Shown here: positions 5,090 through 5,956 of the stretch, piece after piece
Layout: each line of letters opens with the position of its first letter
Position numbering within the stretch: the first letter of the stretch is position 1
Source: Acuticoccus sp038745295
GTDB taxonomy: Bacteria > Pseudomonadota > Alphaproteobacteria > Rhizobiales > Amorphaceae
NCBI GenBank assembly: GCA_038745295.1
Contig: JBCDLN010000259.1
Location: 1 to 5,956, forward strand
Reading direction: 5' to 3'
DNA: 5,956 nucleotides
Translations under genes and position numbers: made by a program
Notes under the pieces: model-generated
Databases searched by the model: none
Told to the model about the DNA's origin: nothing
The model's input: only the letters and a program-made list of their open reading frames with translations

Positions 5090-5956
5090 ATGGCAAGCGG
5101 TTCCAAGCCTAACCACGATTATCACATCCTAGAGCCGAGCCCCTGGCCGGCCATCGGCTCGGTGGGCGCGTTGGTGATGGCCATCGGTGCCATCGCGCTG
5201 ATGCGCTGGAATAGCGGTGACGTGCTCACCTTCGCCGGTATGGACATTGCCGGCTGGGGCATCTTCGTTGTCGGCCTCCTCATCGTGCTGGGCACCATGG
5301 CCGGCTGGTGGATGGAAACCGTCAAGGAATCCCTCCACGGCGACCATACCCCGGTGGTGAAGCTCCACCTACGCTACGGGATGATCTTGTTCATCGCCTC
5401 CGAGGTGATGTTCTTCGTCGCCTGGTTCTGGGCCTATTTTGACGTGGCCCTCTTCCCCAGCGCCGCTGACCTTCCCGCCCGGGTTGAGGCCACAGGCGGC
5501 GTGTGGCCGCCTGAGACCATCGAGACCTTCGACCCCTGGCATCTGCCGCTCTTCAACACCATGATTTTGCTGCTCTCCGGCACCACCGTCACGTGGGCTC
5601 ACCACGCCTTGGTGGAGGGCGATCGCGATGGCCTCAGGATGGGCCTCGTTTTCACAGTTCTGTTGGGCGCACTCTTTAGCGTGGTGCAGGTCTACGAATA
5701 CACCCACGCCGCCTTCGCGTTCGACGGCAATATCTATGGCGCCACCTTCTTTATGGCGACGGGCTTCCACGGCTTCCACGTCTTCGTGGGGACGGTGTTC
5801 TTATGCGTTTGCCTCTACCGCGCCTATCAAGACCACTTCACGAAGGATCGGCATTTCGGCTTCGAAGCGGCGGCCTGGTACTGGCACTTTGTCGATGTGG
5901 TGTGGCTCTTCTTGTTCGTGGCCATTTACGTCTGGGGCGCTGGCGCATACACGCAC
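5090..5956 (+). CDS. coxC: Cytochrome c oxidase subunit III (3' end missing)
   Basis: Subunit III is the third core membrane subunit of the aa3 oxidase. It stabilises subunit I during turnover and aids proton uptake. The frame is open for 289 codons to the window edge, where the peptide reads IYVWGAGAYTH. Family members end soon after this motif, so only a few residues are probably missing. Landmarks are HDYHILEPSPWP at the N-terminus (9-20), membrane helices at about 20-38 and 54-73, KLHLRYGMILFIASEVMFF (91-109, with Glu105 matching the conserved DCCD-reactive glutamate), THHALV-type WAHHALV (169-175), VYEY (201-204), GFHGFHVFVG (225-234) and WYWHFVDVVWLFLF (263-276). The ATG at 5090 has GAGG 5 bases upstream. 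The gap of 129 bases after ctaG is the longest between adjacent genes in the operon. Confidence 0.95.
   Translation, partial: MASGSKPNHDYHILEPSPWPAIGSVGALVMAIGAIALMRWNSGDVLTFAGMDIAGWGIFVVGLLIVLGTMAGWWMETVKESLHGDHTPVVKLHLRYGMILFIASEVMFFVAWFWAYFDVALFPSAADLPARVEATGGVWPPETIETFDPWHLPLFNTMILLLSGTTVTWAHHALVEGDRDGLRMGLVFTVLLGALFSVVQVYEYTHAAFAFDGNIYGATFFMATGFHGFHVFVGTVFLCVCLYRAYQDHFTKDRHFGFEAAAWYWHFVDVVWLFLFVAIYVWGAGAYTH

Noticed and set aside
5369..5779. 136-codon minus-strand open frame opposite coxC
   Set aside because: Antisense shadow; the + strand frame is an unmistakable subunit III.
1..5956. CRISPR arrays, insertion sequences, tRNA or rRNA genes, attachment sites
   Set aside because: No regularly spaced direct repeats, transposase motifs, tRNA-like cloverleaf or rRNA sequence were seen on either strand.

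Overview
The window comes from a GC-rich alphaproteobacterium, and most of it is the aa3-type cytochrome c oxidase locus. The evidence is the gene order coxB (subunit II) - coxA (subunit I) - ctaB (heme O synthase) - coxF-like small membrane protein - ctaG (Cox11 copper chaperone) - coxC (subunit III), all on the + strand, together with protein features typical of the mitochondria-like oxidases of this class. I cannot name the genus; the proteins look closest to the Rhizobiales/Rhodospirillales type.

Layout. Positions 1-85 carry the first 28 codons of a minus-strand gene for a secreted protein of unknown identity, with an excellent ribosome binding site. Positions 86-578 form a long divergent intergenic region with no convincing gene. 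It holds a perfect TTGACA, a 10-bp palindrome and GC-rich inverted repeats, and probably contains the oxidase promoter. Then come coxB (579-1511), the coxA frame (1586-3181), ctaB (3301-4209), coxF (4206-4385), ctaG (4382-4960) and coxC (5090 to the window edge, where 289 codons are open and the end is missing). The ctaB/coxF and coxF/ctaG boundaries overlap by 4 bases (GTGA and ATGA), which indicates translational coupling. The gaps before coxA, ctaB and coxC are 74, 119 and 129 bases.

How the genes work together. CoxB accepts electrons from cytochrome c at CuA. CoxA would carry heme a, heme a3 and CuB and reduce O2 while pumping protons. CoxC is the third core subunit. CtaB makes the heme O precursor of heme A, and CtaG delivers copper to CuB. 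CoxF is a small accessory membrane protein often found at this position.

The one striking anomaly is an in-frame TAA at 2855-2857 inside coxA. All metal ligands lie before it. The last 107 codons after it (helices XI and XII and the paired arginines that hold the heme propionates) are intact, in frame and well conserved. A single change at a usually glutamate codon (GAA to TAA) explains it, so it is a recent nonsense mutation, a sequencing or assembly error, or, much less likely, a readthrough site. Otherwise this is an ordinary oxidase operon; I see no mobile element, CRISPR array, RNA gene or unknown multi-gene system.
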